A stretch of DNA of 64,000 bases. It comes from Otatea glauca. Lineage: Eukaryota > Streptophyta > Magnoliopsida > Poales > Poaceae. The notes below the pieces were generated by a model, which made no database searches, had not been told where the DNA came from, and was given only the letters and a program-made list of their open reading frames with translations. This document shows positions 20,821-33,999 of this stretch, piece by piece (within the stretch, counting starts at the first letter, position 1; each line of letters begins with the position of its first letter). The stretch is taken from contig CM070719.1 of the NCBI GenBank assembly GCA_036346275.1, positions 14,363,185-14,427,184 of the forward strand. Direction: 5' to 3'. Position numbers and translations under genes: made by a program.

Positions 20821-22935
20821 CTATTTGCGCCTTGAAAAGAGTCTTTTGAGCTGGCCCTGAGCTTTGCTTTTCTTTGGAAAAGAGACAGGTCGTTCATCAG
20901 CAGCTTCTTGGCTTGGATTATCTGGCCCTTGAGACATAGCTCGATCATGCCAACTTGGATAGTCTGGTCTCCGGTGGATAACCAACAGCTTGAAGATCCG
21001 ATCAATCGATCCAAAGATTCAATCATATTGCGAGTCTCAAGAAGGATGTCGCCACATCATATATGCAATCATGTGCCGTGAGTATGGTCGAGCAAGGCAT
21101 CTTCAAGAAATTCGCATGATGATCTAATTGGTGTCGCATCCATAGTGATTGCTTGTATGAGATATGCTTGCGCTTCCACTTGATTTCTCGCTTGTAGTGA
21201 TCATCCATCTTCCGTTCATATCATACGCCTATCCTTGATCGATTTTGAGTAGTGTCGAGTCGTTGGACATGATGTCTAAGATTTTCCGATTTTTGCTTAG
21301 GTGGTCAAATCTTGACATGGCTTCATTATAGAACTTTATTTCTTCCTCATATCTTTGAGCTGCTGCATTCTGATCTTCCATGTATCTAGCTTGGAATCCT
21401 CTCTGATCAGCATAGTATTGTTGCTCAAAGTTTGAAAACCAGGAAGGCTGAGAGTCAAAGATGTTTTCTTGAGCCTGAAATGTGTTATCTTGTCCTTGCT
21501 CGTCATACTTTGGAGAGGAGGTTATGGGATACTGACAATCAAATAAACTTTCCCAACCAGGAAACGTATCCCTTTGATTATGCTCAGGATGAGCTGATGA
21601 TGAAGGATAGAAGGGTTCATATTTCTGGGGTATTTCAGATGCCATACTAGACCCTCCAGCTTCATTTTCATTTGCTCCTGGTCTGAAAGTCTGCGCTTCC
21701 ATGAACCTTGTTGCTGCAGCTGCTTCTTGAAATTGATAAATTTGTTGCTCTTCATCCAAGGTTCTATCAACTGAGCTAGAAAGCTTTTGAGTAGCAGCAT
21801 CATCCATATTCCATGATTCATTTTCATGAATCACTTCAGTTGCTTCTGGCGAAAGGTGGCTCAGAGACTTTCCTTTTTCCTTTTGAACACTAGGTTCTCT
21901 GTTATTTCCGCTCTGATCAGACATATGATGACTTTCATACTCTTGATGATAGCTTCCATAGGATTGATGCCAGAAGTCACTTTGTTGTGCTTGGGAAAGA
22001 CTTCTAGCACTATTTCTGTCAAACTCATTTTCAGCCTCAACCCTTTCTTCACTTTCTTCTTCAGGCTGAATTGGTTGACTTTCTGCCACTCTTTGAAGAA
22101 AACCAGAAATCCTTAGACTTTGTCCAGTAGCTTGATGCATACTATATTTCTTTGGAAAGCATTTGAATTCTTTATTCAGATCATCTTGAGAGATAATGCC
22201 TTGAGCCAACAGACTCCAAAGTGATTAATTGGGCAAAAGGCAAAGAGCTACTGAACTTTTTATAGATGGCTTCTTCCATCTGCCCAAAGAAGTAATCCAC
22301 TAGATCTACAGGTTGTCTTGACAGAATGAGATGTAACAACCAAGCTAATACTGAGGTTATTCCTTCTTTATATCCAGACTTGGGATATATACTATGCCTC
22401 AATATTAAAAGCAGAACCTTAGCTTCTTCAGATAGGCAGACACCCTATTTGGATTAAAATCCTCACTTGAGGTGTCTTTGTATATGTGCCCCGACACTTG
22501 TAAGTCCGGCATGTCCCTACTCGCCTCCACCTCGATGTGGATACATCTTTTCAAAGATTCTTGTCTTATTTGATAGAGGACTAGAAGCTCCTATTGTCGA
22601 TTCAAACTAAGATGACTTGATTTTTCTTATTTTTCCATTTAGAGTGAACATGATGTATTTTCTTTGCTTGTTCACTAGTAAAGATGCATAAAACTCTAGA
22701 GTCCTTGAGACACTCCATGGAATAGTTTTGTTTGACATGATTCCTATTAGTCCAGGAGTGGAGTTTATGCAATCAAACAAATCCAGATGATCCAATAATA
22801 TTTTTCACTTGATCCCGCCTACATATTGGTGATTTGACAGAGCGTAAATCAACTTTCCTTTTCCATCTCTTCTGCTCGGATAGGCATTGTAAATATTTTT
22901 GTGTAACAAGGACACAAAATTTTCACCTGTGGTGG
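20821..22935 (-). pseudogene. Large 3' ORF of the SIRE element, C-terminal part, copy A
   Basis: This copy repeats the 50695-52830 reading with more frame breaks. The open stretch 21229-22209 covers a Gln/Ser/Glu-rich middle (for example QPIQPEEESEERVEAENEFD) and a coiled-coil start. The distal part carries the same NPSQEAADERP and FSRRK terminus as copy B but in other frames. Breaks near 21228, 21030 and 20960 coincide with lost bases at CTG or CAG. The right end is cut by the gypsy element at 22941; the N-terminal part resumes at 37650. Confidence 0.7.
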
Positions 22936-24860
22936 CCTTGTGTCGGGACCGAATTTGCAAATCCGACCCTCGTGTATAACGCACTAGTTCAGATCACGCT
23001 AGTGCACACAGCTCAACATAGATGTTATCACAATCACACACAATGAATATAGCATAAACTTCAATAATTAATGATAACTGTTGTCTTACATGAATAATGC
23101 CTCACAGGCTTAAATAAGAAACAAAGAAATAAGTAGCAATGAAAAATAAATAAGCGTAGCGACTTCCCGCTTTACCACAGTGCAACCGACGAGGCTTGGA
23201 CCCTAAGCTTTCGCATCCAAATAATCCTCTTCCATGAATGGCGAGATTCTTCCTCTTACGAAGTTGTGTTGTTGGGGTGAGTACATAAAGCACCCAACAA
23301 GTTGTGCACAAGAATGCAAGTCTAATATTCTATATGCTTTGGCTTAATCCAAAGGAATGGCTAATATGGCTATTTTGCAAGAAAGCAAAGATTTAACAAG
23401 AATACAAAGAAATAGATTGAAAAGCAAGAAAACAATAACAAGAATTAATAGATTCAGATTTATGAAGTAAACCAAGTTTCCAACCCTAAATCAATTTTCC
23501 ACATCCCATGGCACCTCGCCATCCAAACAAGTTTTGTTTAACAAAAGTCTAACCCTTAATCAGTAATTCCCGAGCTTTGCTCAATACCGTGAGCACGGCT
23601 ATTCGAATAGATTGTACACTCTGCAGAGGTTATGCACTTTACCCACACGATACAACCAAACACCACTAAGGCGAGTGATCGTAACAAAGCCTTTACAATG
23701 CTACACCTAGACCCAAGATCGCCGCTAAGGTTTCAATCATCAAGGGTTAAACCACCACAACAGGCCCCCTCTTGCGCCATGTGAGTTAAACCGTAACCGG
23801 GACTCACTATTCACCACGACAAGATCAAATCTAGGTTTCACAAATTATTCACTAGGTCTGTCCCATTCCGGACATGTGGTTGCAAGAGAGACTCAGTCAA
23901 AGGCTTGCAAGGTTAAGTCCTTAAAGTGATTAAGGCAAGACTTCCACATACCCCCGCCAACCCCGCCCACCTTGGCACACCGCCTTTGCCACTTGCCCCA
24001 ATCTAAATCATTACCACCCCGCTTGATTACCAAGCACCACATGCCATCAACATTTCAATCCGGATGTGTGACCTCCTCGCCACGACAACTTGATATCACG
24101 TGTGACGACACATGACACACCAATTCATAAACATTGTTCCATATTCCATTAGTCAAAATTAAGTATCAACATTCGGACACATGTGATGACGTGGCATGGC
24201 TAAGCAATCTACGACGGTCTAACTAGTCCCATGTTGATTATTAATATTAACCAACTATAATTCCACATCCTAGGGTGACAAATAGATCATGGCATAAAAT
24301 TGACAAGGTATGATTTAATTCAAATAGGCATATTATCTAATTCCCAGTTAATTGAAATCATTTATACATATAAAATATCATGCATAAAGTTTAAGAGATA
24401 AAATAGAAATTTGGTGAAAATTAGGTGAAACATGATCAAAGCACAACTTGCCTTGGAGTAGTTGCTGGTCTTGATCTGAGCTTGGGTCTTGGGCGATGAA
24501 TCTTCCTCCGGATCACCGAAAGGTTCAACGCCTACGCTAAACGATGCCAAAATAGCAAATAAACACCAAACCAGAGAGCAATCAAACTCCAAAAATAAAA
24601 TAAAATTCACCAATAAATATATCTTGATTTTACAAATTTTTAGAAATTTGAATCACTCAAACCGAGTTAAAATGCAAAAGATATAGCCTTTTGAAGTTTG
24701 AATAAATCAAAATACAGAAAATAGGATTTCGATTTTTCTGAATTATTTTCTATTGAAAAGATTTTATTGCGCTTACGCCGACGCCAGCCCGACTCGACCA
24801 ATCAGCGTTGACACGCCGCTGGTCCATGGACTCGGTCCATAGAACCGCCTCGTCCACCGT

Positions 24861-26490
24861 AGGTCGGGAGGCCACGCCATGTACCTATTAGATATGGGAA
24901 TGACATATTATTGTTGGACAATGATGAGCCCACGACTTATGAAGAAGCAATGATGGACCCAAACTCAAAAATGGCTTGAAGCCATGAGATCCAAATTCAA
25001 TCCATGCATGACAATCAAGTTTGGAACTTGGTCGATTCACTGATGGTGTAAAACCATTGAGTGCAAATGGATTTTCAAGAAAAGATAGACGAGATGGAAA
25101 TGTTCAGATCTATAAGGCACGGTTGGTGGCAAAGGGTTTCAAACAAGTTCAAGGAGTTGACTATGATGAAACTTTCTCACCGTAGCCATGCTCAAGTCTG
25201 TCCGGATCATTTTAGCTATTGCTGCATATTTTGATTATGAAATATGGCGATGGATGTCAAAACAGCCTTCCTTAATGGGAATCTTTACGAGGATGTATAC
25301 ATGATACAACCTCAAGGCTTTGTTGATCCTAAATATGCTAAAAGGGTATGCAAGCTTCAAAGATCCATTTATGGGTTAAAGCAAGCATCTAGGAGTTGGA
25401 ACATTCGCTTTGATGAAGTAGTCAAAGGTTTTGACTTTATCAAAAATGAAGAAGAGCCTTGTGTTTACAAGAAGGCTAGTGGGAGCGCACTTGTATTTCT
25501 CGATTTTGTATGTGGATGACATATTATTAATCGGGAATGACATTCCTATGCTTGAAGATGTTAAGACTTCATTGAAAAGGAGTTTCTCAATGAAGGACTT
25601 GGGAGAAGCATGCTATATCTTGGGCATAAAAATCTATAGAGATAGATCAAAAAGGTTAATTGGATTAAGTCAGAAACGTACATTGACAAGATATTGAAAA
25701 GGTTCAATATGCATGAATCCAAGAGAGGTTTCATGCCAATGTCACATGGCATCGGGCTCTGAAGAAGAATCGGTGTCCTTCGACATCTGATGAGCGAGAC
25801 AGGATGAGCAAGATTCCATATGCTTCAGCTATTGGGTCTATTATGTATGCCATGATCTGGTACACGCCCGGATGTCTCATATGCTCTAAGTGTCACGAGC
25901 GATACCAAGCGGATCCTGGTGATGGTCATTGGATAGCCGTAGAAAATATCCTAAAGTACTTGAGAAGAACTAAGGGTATGTTCCTTGTTTTTGGAGGTGA
26001 GGAAGATCTGGTTGCAAAGGGTTACACCGATGCAAGCTTCCAAACTGACAAAGATGATTTTCGATCGCAATCCGGGTTTGTGTTTACACTTAATGGAGGA
26101 GCAGTAAGCTGGAAGAGTTCCAAGCAAAACACGGTGGCCGACTCTACGACGGAAGCGGAGTACATTGCGCTTCGAGGCCGCAAAGGAGGCTGTGTGGATT
26201 AAGAAGTTTATCACGAGCTTGGTGTGGTCGCTAGTGTCTCTAGTCCAATGGACATCTATTGTGATAATAGTGGTGCCATTGCACAAGCAAAAGAGCCTAG
26301 ATCACATCAAAAGTCTAAACACATACTCCGTCGCTTTCACCTTATTCGCGAGATTGTGGATAGAGGTGACATCGTAATATGCAAAGTACATACGGTAGCC
26401 AATGTGGCCGATCCGCTGACAAAGCCAACGCCACACCCTAAGCATGAGGCGCACACAAGGTCTATTGGTATTAGATACTTAATTGATTGA
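24861..26490 (+). pseudogene. Angela/Tork-type copia pol fragment (RT and RNase H), copy A
   Basis: The fragment starts inside pol at the RRSGRPRH segment before RT, then reads DNDEPTTYEEAM, ARLVAKGFKQVQGVDYDE, MDVKTAFLNGNL, RSIYGLKQASRSWN, LYVDDILLIGNDIP (catalytic YVDD) and the RNase H region with GYTDASF and DDFRSQSGF, ending GIRYLID at 26490. Gag, protease and integrase are missing. Numerous single-base losses break the frame in this copy. The orientation is opposite to the surrounding gypsy element. Confidence 0.85.
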
Positions 26491-26510
26491 CTCAAGTGCA
26501 AGTGGGAGAT

Positions 26511-27859
26511 TGTTAGTGTTATGCCCTTGAGGCAATCATTTAGATGATTGTAACATGACTATGTTTATGAATAATAATATGATTATTGGTCCAATGAATG
26601 TATATCATTGTATTGATCAACAAGTATGTGACTTGATTATGAAGCTCTTTACTTAATGATGTAATTCGATAAATATCTCTGATCGGATATCATCGTATAG
26701 GACTACGATGAATAGATCAGCACATGTAATGATCGATGATCATGCTTCATAGATCATGGGATATGGAGATATCATCTCTACATTGTGGACCATGTTGAAG
26801 AACATGGGTTAGATAGACCCGCTATGGGACACTGCGAGAATGTTTCATTCTTATGTGTCATCAGTGTATCTCATACCTAGAAGATGTATGATCCTTAGAC
26901 CTGAGATTGTCATATTCCCTACATGTGTAATAGTTTTCCTTGGGGCTATCAAACACTACTTCCTAACCGGATAGTTATAAAGGTAGCTTTCATGTTTACT
27001 ATGAAACGTGCAGAGGGAAGTGAGCAGTCAAGATGGAATTTGCCACTCCAATGAAACGGAGATATATGACAAGGCCACTCGTGTGATATGATTAAGAAAG
27101 TGCATGGTCATGCCGTGATTGAGGAGTCAATCACAACTTATTAATATATCACGGATACGAGAGATGGATTGAATCATCAAAGGATGACATGCTTCTCGCC
27201 TTGAGATCAATCTTCATATACTTGGCAAAGGGATTATTACATGAGTTCTTTTGATAGGTTCTGCTCGATTTGATCACAAGATGTTTGGGAGTTGGCATAC
27301 TTTGCAAGAAGCCGCTACCAACTATTGGATTGAAAAGGAGTTTTCCAATCCATGTCCAAACGTATGTGAACCTGCAGGTCACACACTTAATGGGCTGGGA
27401 CGCATTAATTTGGATTGATCCGTAATTAATGAACCTCGTGGGCTTAGCATGCCGGGTGGGCCCCGGTTTAGGTTTCATCTCGTGGCTATATAAGGAGGGG
27501 AGGAGGAGGCGCAGAGTGTGCTTTCCACGGTTTAGGTTTGATTCACTTGAAACCCTAGCCTCCTCCTCTCGCGCCCGCCGAGCGACTAGGTGCTTGCACA
27601 CACGCACGGCGTTCCATCTCGGACGTGTGGACTATCTGCGGTGACGCTGCTGCGATCGCGCGTGGGAGGAAGATCCACGGCGAGGCGAGGACGATCCACT
27701 ACATCGACGCAACGATCGCGGCGAGGACGAACCACTACATCGACGCTGAAGGATTCCGCTGCGCGTCTAGTGGTAATCTTATCTATGATCCCTTCTTGCG
27801 AGTAGCTTTACGGTTGCGCGGTAGTTTTTTTGCTAGCGTAGCATACCGCGTTTCCTTCA
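26511..27859 (+). mobile_element. 3' LTR of the Angela/Tork-type copia, copy A
   Basis: It starts TGTTAGTGTTATGCCC directly after a purine tract AAGTGGGAGAT (26499-26510) and ends TTTCCTTCA at 27859. A TATA box TATATAA lies at 27487-27493. There is no 5' partner in the window. Confidence 0.8.
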
Positions 27860-28015
27860 TGAATAAATCAAAATACGTAAAATAGGATTTCTGATTTTTC
27901 GAATTATTTTCTATTGAAAAGATTTTATTGCGCTACGACGTCACCGACTCGACCAATCAGCGTTGACACGTCGCTCGTCCATGGACTCGGTCCATAGAAC
28001 CGCCTCGTCCACCGT
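27860..28015. repeat. Gypsy LTR segment duplicated across the copia fragment, copy A
   Basis: This segment repeats 24699-24860 (starting TGAATAAAT, ending GTCCACCGT). It restarts at the expected copia insertion site, so the left flank runs past that site by about 160 bp before joining copia pol. Confidence 0.75.
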
Positions 28016-29261
28016 GGACGCGCCCACGGCGCCTCGCGCCACGCGCCCGACACGCGCGCGCAAGATCGATCGGTCGCCACGCCGCCCGTGTCGATGCTCG
28101 ACACGCGGCGTGCATCCACGCGATGATCTGACGGCCACCGATCTACCCCTACGTGTCACTAACCTGACCGCTTATCTTAGATCTAACGGTCCATCTTACC
28201 GGAGAGGTTCACCGCTGATGAGGATGACGCGCACGATCCGAACGGTTCGGCGAAGATCCAACGGCCGCGCGAAACTTCGAGACACGGCGGGCTTGCACCG
28301 AGCGGAGGAAGACGACCACCGAACGGCGCTTCGACGCGATTCCGGCGAGAAGAAGGGCGACTCGACGCGCACGACGCGAGGAACTCGGATCTGAACCGAT
28401 TCGCGAACGGCGGCTTGACGACGGCGAACTCAAGAAAACCGCAGCGCGAAGAGCAAACTCCGGAGAGCTCCTGCGAGGCTACAGCGGCGACTCAACGGCG
28501 AAGGCTAGCACTGGCGGATGCGCTCTGGGATGGCGATCCTCGGAGTGCGGTCCGCGCTTTAAATAGCCTCGGCGAACGCCCAGAAAAGGCAACCCTAAAA
28601 TCACGCGGCGGCGACGGCAAGCGGCGGCGGATTCGGAAACCGAATCGGAGACGATGACTGCGGTCCGTCCGATCTGCGATGAACGGCTACGATTCCCCCA
28701 AACGCGATACGATCCGATCCGCTCTTTCCAAAATCAACGGATGCGATCAAATCTTTCCAAAACGACGCAAGGAATCCTCACCGCGCGATCTTGATCCAAC
28801 GGCCGAAGTCGCTAGGGTTTCGCGAAAGGAGACAGCCGTCTGATCTGGATCCAATGGTCCATACGCGAGGCGGCGGGGGAACGGGCTAACGGGCCGCACC
28901 GCGATGGTCACATGCACGATCTTCGGGCTTGGCCCAAGATCGCTTCACTCGATTTCCAACGCTGATTTAAAATAATTCCGAAATTAGATTAATTCATTTA
29001 AGGCAATTAAAATATCGGGAAAAATCCAAGAAAATTCTCATAAATACTTTGAAATATTCGGACTCAAATAAAATATTTTGACAAAACTTCATATTATTCT
29101 TATCTCTATATAATTAGTTTTCACCAAAGGTTCAATATACTTAATTAAAATAAATTCAAATAATTTCGGAAAAATCCAATAATTTGAAAAATCACAAAAA
29201 TGCACGTGAGCGAAATTATAAGTCAAATTTTGGGATATTACAAACCTCCCCTTAATGTAAT

Positions 29262-30473
29262 CTCGACCACGAGATTCAAGGTCGACTAGGAATAGGTTTG
29301 GAAATTCGACTTCAGATCCTCTTCACGCTCCCAAAGTTGCCTCATTCTCGGAATGGTTGCTCCATCAACTCGCAAAAACGAATCGACTTGTTCACGGTTC
29401 TCGGTCCATGACATCCAAAATTTTCATTGGATGTTCTTTGTAGGTCAAATCCTTCTGCAACTCAATCTCTTCCATAGGCGTCTACTCTGCTGGCACCCGA
29501 AGACACTTCTTGAGTTGTGACACATGGAACACATCATGCACGCCTGCCAGCAACTGCGGCAATTCCAACTGATAAGCAACCTCCCCTCGACGGCTCAAAA
29601 TTTTGAACGGTCCAACATATCTTGGGGCAAGCTTTCCTTTAGCGTGGACCCTTTTAACTCCTTTTAGAGGGGTAACCCTAAGATACACGAAATCTTCGGG
29701 TTCGAAACTCAAATCACGGCGTCGATTATCTGCATAACTTTTTTTGTCTTGACTGCGCGATTTTCAACCTGTCTCTTATCATGGCAACTTGCTCTTCAGC
29801 TTCCTTAAGAATATTAGGGCCAAATATCATACGCTCCCCTGTCTCATTCCAATTCAGTGGGGTACGACAGGCACGACCATATAAAGCCTCAAATGGCGAC
29901 ATCTGCAAACTAGCCTGGTAACTGTTGTTATAGCTGAACTCTGCATATGGTAAGCATTTGTCCCATGAAGTGGTGTAGGCTAAAGCGCAAGCTCTTAACA
30001 TATCTTCTAAAATCGATTTACTCTTTACATCGACCATCGGTTCATGGATGGTATGTTGTGCTAAAGTTCAAACGCTGCTCCCATGGCTTCATGCAATTTG
30101 TCCCAAAATCTCGAGGTGAACTGAGTACCTCTGTCTGACACTATTTTCTTAGGCACACCATGCAAACACACGATTCGGGCTATGTATAATTCTGCTAACC
30201 GGTCTCCTGAGTAAGTTGTCTTAACCGGGATGAAGTGAGCAACTTTGGTCAATCGATCCACAATGACCCATATAGAATCATACCCATTTTGAGTTCTTGG
30301 CAATCCGGTGATGAAATCCATACCGATTTCTTCCCACTTCCATTTTGGGATTTTTAGCGGTTGTAGCAAACCTGCTGGTCTCTGATGTATTGCCTTAACT
30401 CTCTGGCATACATCGCACAAGGCAACGTGCTCGGCGACTTCACGCTTCATATTCGGCCACCAAAACCTCTCCT
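29262..30473 (-). pseudogene. Gypsy pol: integrase and chromodomain, copy A
   Basis: The HHCC zinc segment (HDSKYSIHPGSAKMY to CDVCQRVKA) is followed by the core: IGMDFITGLPRT with the first Asp, KIVSDRGTQFTSRFWD with the second, and a degraded SILEDMLRA region for the Glu block. SYNNSYQASLQMSPFEALYGR follows, then the GPFKILSRRG segment and a chromodomain with KEHPMKILDV and IRFCRV. A TAG at 29482-29484, present also in copy B, separates CLRVPAE from the chromodomain. Chromodomains of this clade bind histone marks and direct insertion to heterochromatin. Confidence 0.85.
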
Positions 30474-32560
30474 TTAAGTCCCGTACATCTTAGCGCTTCC
30501 TGGATGAATTGAATACTTGGAATCATGAGCCTCTTCCAAAATCAACTGCTTAAGTTCTGGTCTGTTTGGCACACAAATGCGACCCTGGAACCACATGGTA
30601 CCTTGGTCATCCACGGTAAAGTCCTTTGCTAATCCTTCATCCTTTTTAGCCTTGATCCGGTTGACTTTCTCATCATCTTTTTGTCCTTCCCGAATTTGAT
30701 CTTCGAGCATTGGCTTCACTTCCAAAGCAGCTAGGAATCCTTCTGAAACTACTTCCAGTTTTAAATTTTGCAATTCTCTGCACGCATTACATCGTCCTTC
30801 CCGCACCATCATATTCGCCACGTAGCTCTTGCGACTTAAGGCATCAGCTACCACATTTGCTTTTCCCGGATGGTAATGAATTCCCATGTTATAATCCTTG
30901 ATTAATTCCAACCATCTCCTTTGCCTCATATTGAGATCTGATTGAGTGAAAATATATTTCAAACTCTTATGGCACATCTATTTCCAATGAGATAATGACG
31001 CCACAATTTCAAGGCATGCACCACGGCAGCCAATTCCAAGTCATGCGTAGGATAATTTCCTTCATGTGGTCTTAACTGCCTTGACGCATATGCGACCACT
31101 TTACCCTCTTGCATCAATACGCATCCAAGACCCTGTCTTGACGCATCACAGTATATATCAAAGCTGTTCTGAACATTAGGCAAAACCAACACGGGGGCTG
31201 TTGTCAAACGCTTCTTTAATTCCTCAAAACTCTTATCACAACCTGGTGTCCATGAAAATTTCTTTTCCTTTTTCAACAACTGAGTAAGAGGTCTCGCAAT
31301 CGTCGAAAATCCTTCTATGAACCGGCGATAATATCCTGCCATTCCCAGAAAACTACGGACCTGAGTGACAGACTTTGGTTGCTCCCAATGCAACACTGCC
31401 TCCACTTTGCTTGGGTCGACAGCAACTCCTTCTGCAGTCATGACATGACCGAGAAATTCCACCTTTTCCTTCCAAAAGTCGCATTTACTGAATTTAGCAT
31501 ACAGCTGTTGCTCACGCAGCTTTTCCAACACTAGCCTCAGATGATTTGCGTGCTCTGCTTCGGTCTTTGAATATACCAAAATATCATCTATGAACACAAC
31601 AACAAACTTGTCCAAGTATTCCATGAAAATCTTATTCATCAAGTTCATGAAATATGCTGGCGCATTGGTCAATCCAAAAGACATGACCGTGAACTCATAA
31701 TGTTCGTATCTTGAAGAGAATGCGGTCTTTGGAACATCTCCGCTCAATCTTTAGTTGATGATATCCGGAACGAAGGTCTATCTTGGAGAAAACTCCAGCT
31801 CCTCTCAACTGGTCGAACAGATCATCAATCCTTGGCAACGGATACTTATTCTTAATTGTCACTTCATTAAGTGCACGGTAATCAATACACATTCTAAGGC
31901 TTCCATCCTTTTTCCTGACAAACAAAACTGGCGCTCCCCATGGCGACGAACTTGGTCTTATAAAACCTTTCTCTAATAACTCGTCGATCTGTTTCTTCAT
32001 CTCCACCAACTCATCGGTAGGCATCCGATAAGGTCTTTTTGCTATTGGTGCGGTTCCTGGTGCTAACTCAATGACGAACTCGATGTCACGGTCTGGCGGC
32101 ATTCCCGGTAGATCTTCCGAAATACGTCCGATATTCCTCGACTCTCGCACGTCCTCTATGACGACGGTTCTCATGCTATTAACCATTAATTGACCACCAC
32201 GAACTGCTGTTGCTTGAAATTTCACTTTCTCTCCTCTAAGGCTCTCAATGGATACAACCCTTCGACCACAATCCAAAACTGTCTTATGCTTGGTTAACCA
32301 GTCCATTCCCAAAATGACATCTAAAGCTTGGGCATCTAGAATAATCAAGTTCGCTAGGAACTCTATCCCATTAATTATTAGCTTCACCCCAAACACCCAA
32401 GGTTAGATCTTAACTCGATCCGGGGCTTGACTAGCATCACACACTTAAGATTTTTCATGCTCAAACCATTTTCGATGCAAAAGCTCGAGAGACAAAGGAA
32501 TACGAAGCTCTGAATCAAATAATATTGCAGTACCGAGTTTACTAAAACTTACCCAAAGAC
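30474..32560 (-). pseudogene. Gypsy pol: protease, RT, RNase H, copy A
   Basis: Protease remnants include an ILFDSE segment, where a base is missing in the expected DSGAS active site, and DVILGMDWL. RT reads PYRMPTDELVEMKKQIDELL, GAPVLFVRKKDGSLRMCIDY, MSFGLTNAPAYFMNLMNKIF and the catalytic VVFIDDILVYS. RNase H begins FDIYCDASRQGLGCVLMQ and includes HDLELAAVVHALKLWRHYL. Frame changes at about 31740 and 30970 split it, both also seen in copy B (61628 and 60869), so those breaks are older than the duplication. Confidence 0.88.
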
Positions 32561-32579
32561 GACGTCCGATGCTTCCTCG

Positions 32580-33715
32580 ACTCCATTGGCGGTGATGTGG
32601 TTGACTCGCCTCGAATAGTAGCTTGAGGCGTCGCTCCCGCTGTCCGGCTCCTCGATTCGCTCCGTCATCGGTGCCTTAGCGGTGTCGTTCCTAGGTTGAA
32701 ACGCACCGGCGTGATACCTCCTTTACGGGACATTTATTAGCATAATGCCCTGACCATTGCAATCGTAGCACCTTCTCGCGGTGATCACGCATTCCTCCTT
32801 GAGCATTGTTACCTTGGGCGGTGTTTGATAACTCGTCTCCGTGGTCGCGATGCAGTGTTGTTTGGTTTGTTAACGACTTGCGGTTGGAACTTAGCAAACC
32901 GCTGCGGGTCATCCTCATTCGCAGTGGTTAGGCGCCCACCGGGTTAGTCATCAAGCGCTTGCGATTTTCCCCAAGCTCCTTGCGCTTATCCTCCGTAATC
33001 AAAGCCTTGTTTACCAATTCTTGAAAATCGGAAAAGTGTGGGTAATCACCCCACTTGCGATCCCGAGTTTAATCCTTCATGAATCGGATCGCCTAGCCTT
33101 GTCCGTCGCTACATCTTCGAGGAGCATAGCGAGCTAATCGCGTGAGTTTGTTCAAGTAATCACCACCGTTGGCCTCCTTGCTTAAGCGCCTGAATTCTTC
33201 CTTTTCAGTCCATCATTCCTTCCGTGCGTGGTATCGGCGGAAGGCCGCTATAATTCTTCCCACGTGATTTCCATGGGTGCCTCATGAGTAGCACAAGAGT
33301 TCTCCCACCATTCTCGCAGTGTTCCTCAAGTCGATGGGATGCATAAAGAACCTTCTCATGCCCTTCACATTGCGTGATGTACAACTTCCTCTCAATGGTT
33401 CTCAGCCAATCATCCGCTTCCAAGGGGTTGACGTTGCCCGAGAATGTTGGCGGTCGGGTCCTCATAAAGTCTGACAATTTGGAATAAGGACGAGGTCCGC
33501 CGTTATTAATCTGAAAGCAATGGGTTGTTGATCGCAGCCATATTGGTCATCTCACGCATCATTGTGCGATCAATCGAGTCTCGCGCAATGAGAAAAGCTC
33601 CCAAGTTCTGCATATCCACTGGCGGTGCTTGATGCGGTGGTGCTCCTTCGTTGGGATTGTTGCCTGGGCGCAGACCACTTCCTGAAGCTCCGTTGTTGCT
33701 GCGGGTGTTCACCAT
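32580..33715 (-). pseudogene. Gypsy gag, copy A
   Basis: It starts MVNTRSNNGASGSGLRPGNN at 33715. The capsid segment FMRTRPPTFSGNVNPLEADDW with RTIERKLYITQCEGHEKV follows, and a degraded CCHC knuckle (GHYANKCP) lies near 32740. Heavy frame disruption follows residue 45 in this copy. Copy B keeps the first part open for 155 codons. Confidence 0.8.
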
Positions 33716-33999
33716 CTGCTTGATTGCTTCTTGGGTTAGGAAAGATAGATGTAGCATAGATAAGATGCAAGAATTTCTAAGGCAGGGGAAACAGGTTAAA
33801 CCCAACTTAAATAATCTTTATTGATACTTGGTATGGTTGCTTACAATGCCTAAGGGCTTTGCAACACATACTGCACACTCAGCAAACAATTAAGAACCAA
33901 ACTAAACATGCAACCTTAACGTCTACTAAAAGGTAAAGGCTAACTTAAAGACGCGACTCAACACTCGAGTCTCAACACAACTCTAAGACCGACTCTCAC

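Larger units (their letters stand above)
22941..29242 (-). mobile_element. Gypsy 3' LTR interrupted by a copia fragment, copy A
   Basis: The parts 22941-24860 and 27860-29242 align with the intact LTR at 34481-37644. About 160 bp at the break (24699-24860) is repeated after the insertion (27860-28015). Polypurine sequence TTAAGGGGAGGTT lies just upstream on the minus strand (29243-29256). Confidence 0.85.

Noticed and set aside
21432..22116. Plus-strand ORFs of 72 and 96 codons (also 51324-52008)
   Set aside because: They are antisense shadows of the SIRE 3' ORF.
20821..22935. Envelope-like gene and a retroviral identity for the SIRE element
   Set aside because: No signal peptide, membrane span or fusion-like segment is visible, so there is no sequence support.
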